Positions 63,203 through 64,000 of a DNA stretch of 64,000 bases are shown in pieces. A program made the translations under genes and the position numbers. The stretch comes from Weissella halotolerans DSM 20190 (GTDB taxonomy: Bacteria > Bacillota > Bacilli > Lactobacillales > Lactobacillaceae): NCBI RefSeq assembly GCF_000420365.1, contig NZ_ATUU01000001.1:124001-188000 (forward strand). The letters run 5' to 3'. How positions within the stretch are numbered: the stretch's first letter is position 1; every line of letters begins with the position of its first letter. The notes beneath the pieces were generated by a model. It was not told where the DNA came from. It did not search any database and saw only the letters and a program-made list of their open reading frames with translations.

Positions 63203-64000
63203 TGTGTAATTCCTCCAAATACGGCTAAGGTCGTCAACGTTGCATCATAATAATGATCCGCTTGAATTGGTTTATGAAAGATGTACGATTGGCTTTGAAA
63301 AAGACCATCATAGCCACTTTGCTTGTTAGCATCAGCAGCATAAAAAATTGGTGCACTAAAAGCACGAGACTGATACTTCGTTAAGGGTTTCCCTTGCAAA
63401 CTGTAACCCGCTGTGACATAGCCTTGCCTTTGAAAAAAATGCATCATTTTGGCTACTATTTTTTTAGCCCGTGGATCATTACTTGAAGCCAGCATCATGG
63501 GTACCCGACAAGCATTACTCCCATAATAGCCATCCCATGCAGTTGCGACACTATGAGCCTTGGCTGGTCGAACCGACAAACCATCCACCCGCGCAAAGTC
63601 AGGGACTAAGCCGCTTTTATGCTGCTGACTCAGTGTTTCTAACTTAGACAGCATACTGTCATTGAGCTTATCCCAACGGTTATCATGACTAGTTACAGCT
63701 AGCTTTGTAAAGACCAGCGGCATCACATCAGAAGTACGCATCAGGTGATAAGCTGAGTCATCCGGGGTCGCCCAGGTGCTAACCGTTAGCATATTTTCTC
63801 CAGGATTATATTCATATTTTAAAATATCATCTGCTAGGTTTTTAGCTAAGTGCTTATAGAAGCCCTGCCGCTGAGGCCACGTATTGGCCGCTGTTATCAA
63901 AGCATCTGCAATGGTTAAATCACCATCGGTAGCACTCTGATTTTCCGAATGCCACTGTCCTTGATGATCACGCCTTTGTCGCCAAGACATTAAGGATGTT
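63199..64000 (-). CDS. Glycosyl hydrolase family 8 protein (partial, 5' end beyond window)
   Basis: The frame is open to the window edge, so the N-terminus (signal or TM segment and the first catalytic Glu) is outside. The GH8 block ATDGDLTIADAL with its catalytic Asp is present, as are LKYEYNPGEN and the AWDGYYGSNACRVPM region. GH8 enzymes hydrolyse beta-1,4-glucans or chitosan; next to wecB, a role in trimming or release of an exopolysaccharide is likely. Confidence 0.85.
   Translation of the reverse strand, partial: TSLMSWRQRRDHQGQWHSENQSATDGDLTIADALITAANTWPQRQGFYKHLAKNLADDILKYEYNPGENMLTVSTWATPDDSAYHLMRTSDVMPLVFTKLAVTSHDNRWDKLNDSMLSKLETLSQQHKSGLVPDFARVDGLSVRPAKAHSVATAWDGYYGSNACRVPMMLASSNDPRAKKIVAKMMHFFQRQGYVTAGYSLQGKPLTKYQSRAFSAPIFYAADANKQSGYDGLFQSQSYIFHKPIQADHYYDATLTTLAVFGGITQ

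Overview
The window looks like chromosome of a low-to-moderate GC lactic acid bacterium (Lactobacillales, most likely Lactobacillaceae). The evidence is the recU-pbp1A / ypsA-gpsB-rnpB / pcrA-ligA-camS order, type-B RNase P RNA, AmaP-Asp23 envelope stress genes, an H2O2-forming GlpO pathway, CcpA-type cre sites and IS3/IS30 elements. A Weissella/Leuconostoc-like or related heterofermentative lineage is plausible, but the genus cannot be fixed from the sequence alone.

Region 1 (1-36.6 kb) is mostly core genome. It holds cell wall and division genes (pbp1A, recU, gpsB), rnpB, DNA repair (pcrA, ligA, uvrB, a MagIII-like glycosylase), CamS, a hit operon, ecsAB-trmB, a split ThrE exporter, the amaP-DUF2273-asp23 operon and a zinc-less sirtuin. 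It then has a catabolite-controlled carbon block: 5'-nucleotidase and class II aldolase, followed by glpK-glpO-tpi-aquaporin. That block takes glycerol to DHAP and on to glyceraldehyde-3-P, releasing H2O2. NAD(P)-binding proteins, a SorC-type regulator, a MarR regulator and a B3/B4-domain protein follow.

Region 2 (36.7-49.5 kb) is an accessory island. It starts with an XRE regulator and the front end of a plasmid or conjugative module (small unknown ORFs, an SSB-like protein, a single-TM protein) cut short next to a complete IS3-family element. After that come an N-truncated HU gene, a frameshifted IS30 transposase and AT-rich repeats. A weapon-like cluster follows: a Fic/Doc-like protein lacking its catalytic His; a leaderless 677-aa DUF1906/peptidoglycan-binding protein with a convergent multi-TM gene (colicin/immunity-like layout); a yolD pseudogene; and a secreted basic protein paired with a small two-TM protein behind a strong promoter with an 18-bp palindrome.

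Region 3 (49.5-64 kb) carries an aldo-keto reductase, a umuC-yolD translesion operon, a large polytopic membrane protein, a complete nucleoside catabolism operon (deoC-deoB-deoD-nupC-pbuG-deoR-pdp, all on the minus strand behind two cre sites), wecB and a partial GH8 gene.

The most notable regulatory observation is a 15-bp palindrome (consensus TTARGTTTAAMCTAA). It occurs upstream of uvrB, umuC-yolD, the yolD pseudogene and (twice) the DUF1906 gene, and reads like the SOS-type operator of this organism. It would place the colicin-like gene under DNA-damage control.
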